A stretch of DNA of 64,000 nt, from positions 2,480,001 to 2,544,000 of the forward strand of contig NC_021658.1 in NCBI RefSeq assembly GCF_000418325.1. Reading direction: 5' to 3'. Source of the DNA: Sorangium cellulosum So0157-2. GTDB taxonomy: Bacteria > Myxococcota_A > Polyangia > Polyangiales > Polyangiaceae. Of this stretch, positions 63,826 through 64,000 are shown one piece after another. Numbering within the stretch: the stretch's first letter is position 1; each line of letters begins with the position of its first letter. Made by a program: the position numbers and the translations under genes. The notes under the pieces were generated by a model. The model searched no databases. It worked only from the letters and a program-made list of their open reading frames with translations, and was not told where the DNA came from.

Positions 63826-63928
63826 GGTAGTGCTCGAATTTGCCCGGAGAGAGTTCACATGAAGGCGGGAAGATTATTGATCTCTTCTTCCCGCCTTCCC
63901 GCCTTCATGTTCAATTTTGAGCACTACC
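63826..63928. mobile_element. MITE-like 103-bp palindromic element
   Basis: The ends are perfect 10-bp inverted repeats (GGTAGTGCTC at 63826-63835, GAGCACTACC at 63919-63928) continued imperfectly inward. A 14-bp inner inverted repeat (63859-63872 with 63895-63908) allows a long hairpin. It has no gene. The form is that of a small non-autonomous element or a structured RNA; no target-site duplication is certain. Confidence 0.5.
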
Positions 63929-64000
63929 CAAAGTATACTTCGGTGCTCTCGTAACGCGGCATCGTCGCGGTCTCCACGCTGGCGCCACGCTGCGGTGATG

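Noticed and set aside
63677..63862. Small protein LVLVEGELRFAFDEIEALKA
   Set aside because: No start with a ribosome-binding site and the tail is Arg-rich compositional sequence running into the palindromic element.

Overview
The window has the character of a large, very GC-rich myxobacterial genome (Myxococcota, Polyangiales/Sorangium-like). This is inferred from the almost exclusive G/C at third codon positions, lipoproteins with Gly- or Pro/Ala-rich linkers after the lipobox, MopE-type metal-binding motifs, DUF1552/DUF1592 planctomycete-myxobacterial cytochromes, an RsbR-like PAS-STAS protein, sigma-54 activators and an ECF sigma/anti-sigma pair. No rRNA, tRNA, CRISPR array, transposase or prophage was recognised. 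The only CRISPR-like periodicity is a spacer-free 11-bp tandem array.

Layout. 1-6.4 kb: end of a c-type cytochrome gene, a small MCPAC protein, a disordered protein, and an ABC ATPase/permease/exported-protein operon. 6.5-11.7 kb: housekeeping-type singletons (beta-carbonic anhydrase, RBBP9-like hydrolase, aminoglycoside-phosphotransferase-like kinase, DUF1428-PhnB fusion, PAS-STAS protein). 12.5-20.5 kb: a coherent organosulfur-type uptake locus: amidohydrolase, porin, SsuA/TauA-like binding protein, two permeases, ATPase, and a sigma-54 activator without sensor domain. 20.6-25.1 kb: a family gene broken by an 85-bp tandem duplication, thioredoxin, SRPBCC protein, glycerophosphodiesterase. 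25.3-30.3 kb: a PAP2 phosphatase and an M16 peptidase pair whose first member carries a patchwork insertion. 30.4-33.3 kb: a lysyl-oxidase-like lipoprotein beside the remnant of a second lipoprotein gene.

33.4-42 kb is an accessory stretch with visibly lower GC in parts: GST/TetR divergent pair, ChrR-like cupin, an array of 54 perfect 11-bp repeats, a haem-oxygenase-fold (HDO) metalloenzyme, an EamA exporter, decayed DNA, and a Tat-exported vanadium haloperoxidase-like protein whose promoter and signal peptide are tandemly duplicated. 42-50 kb: exported or lipidated envelope proteins (DUF4397-like, tetra-haem cytochrome, phosphate-binding-like protein and its truncated paralogue, Vgb-like propeller). 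51-57.4 kb: SDR, then a DHOR/DUF1552/DUF1592 cytochrome cluster. 57.5-63.5 kb: LamG lipoprotein, envelope proteins and an overlapping GH128-like hydrolase/ECF sigma/putative anti-sigma operon. A MITE-like palindrome lies at 63.8-63.9 kb.

The dominant theme is repeat-driven remodelling: perfect tandem duplications (85, 228 and 242 bp), a duplicated lipoprotein locus that lost a different half in each copy, a mosaic insertion, and at least four exported-protein genes whose reading frame breaks inside a low-complexity linker. The last group could be base-calling or assembly errors in GC-rich repeats and must be checked against reads before biology is inferred.
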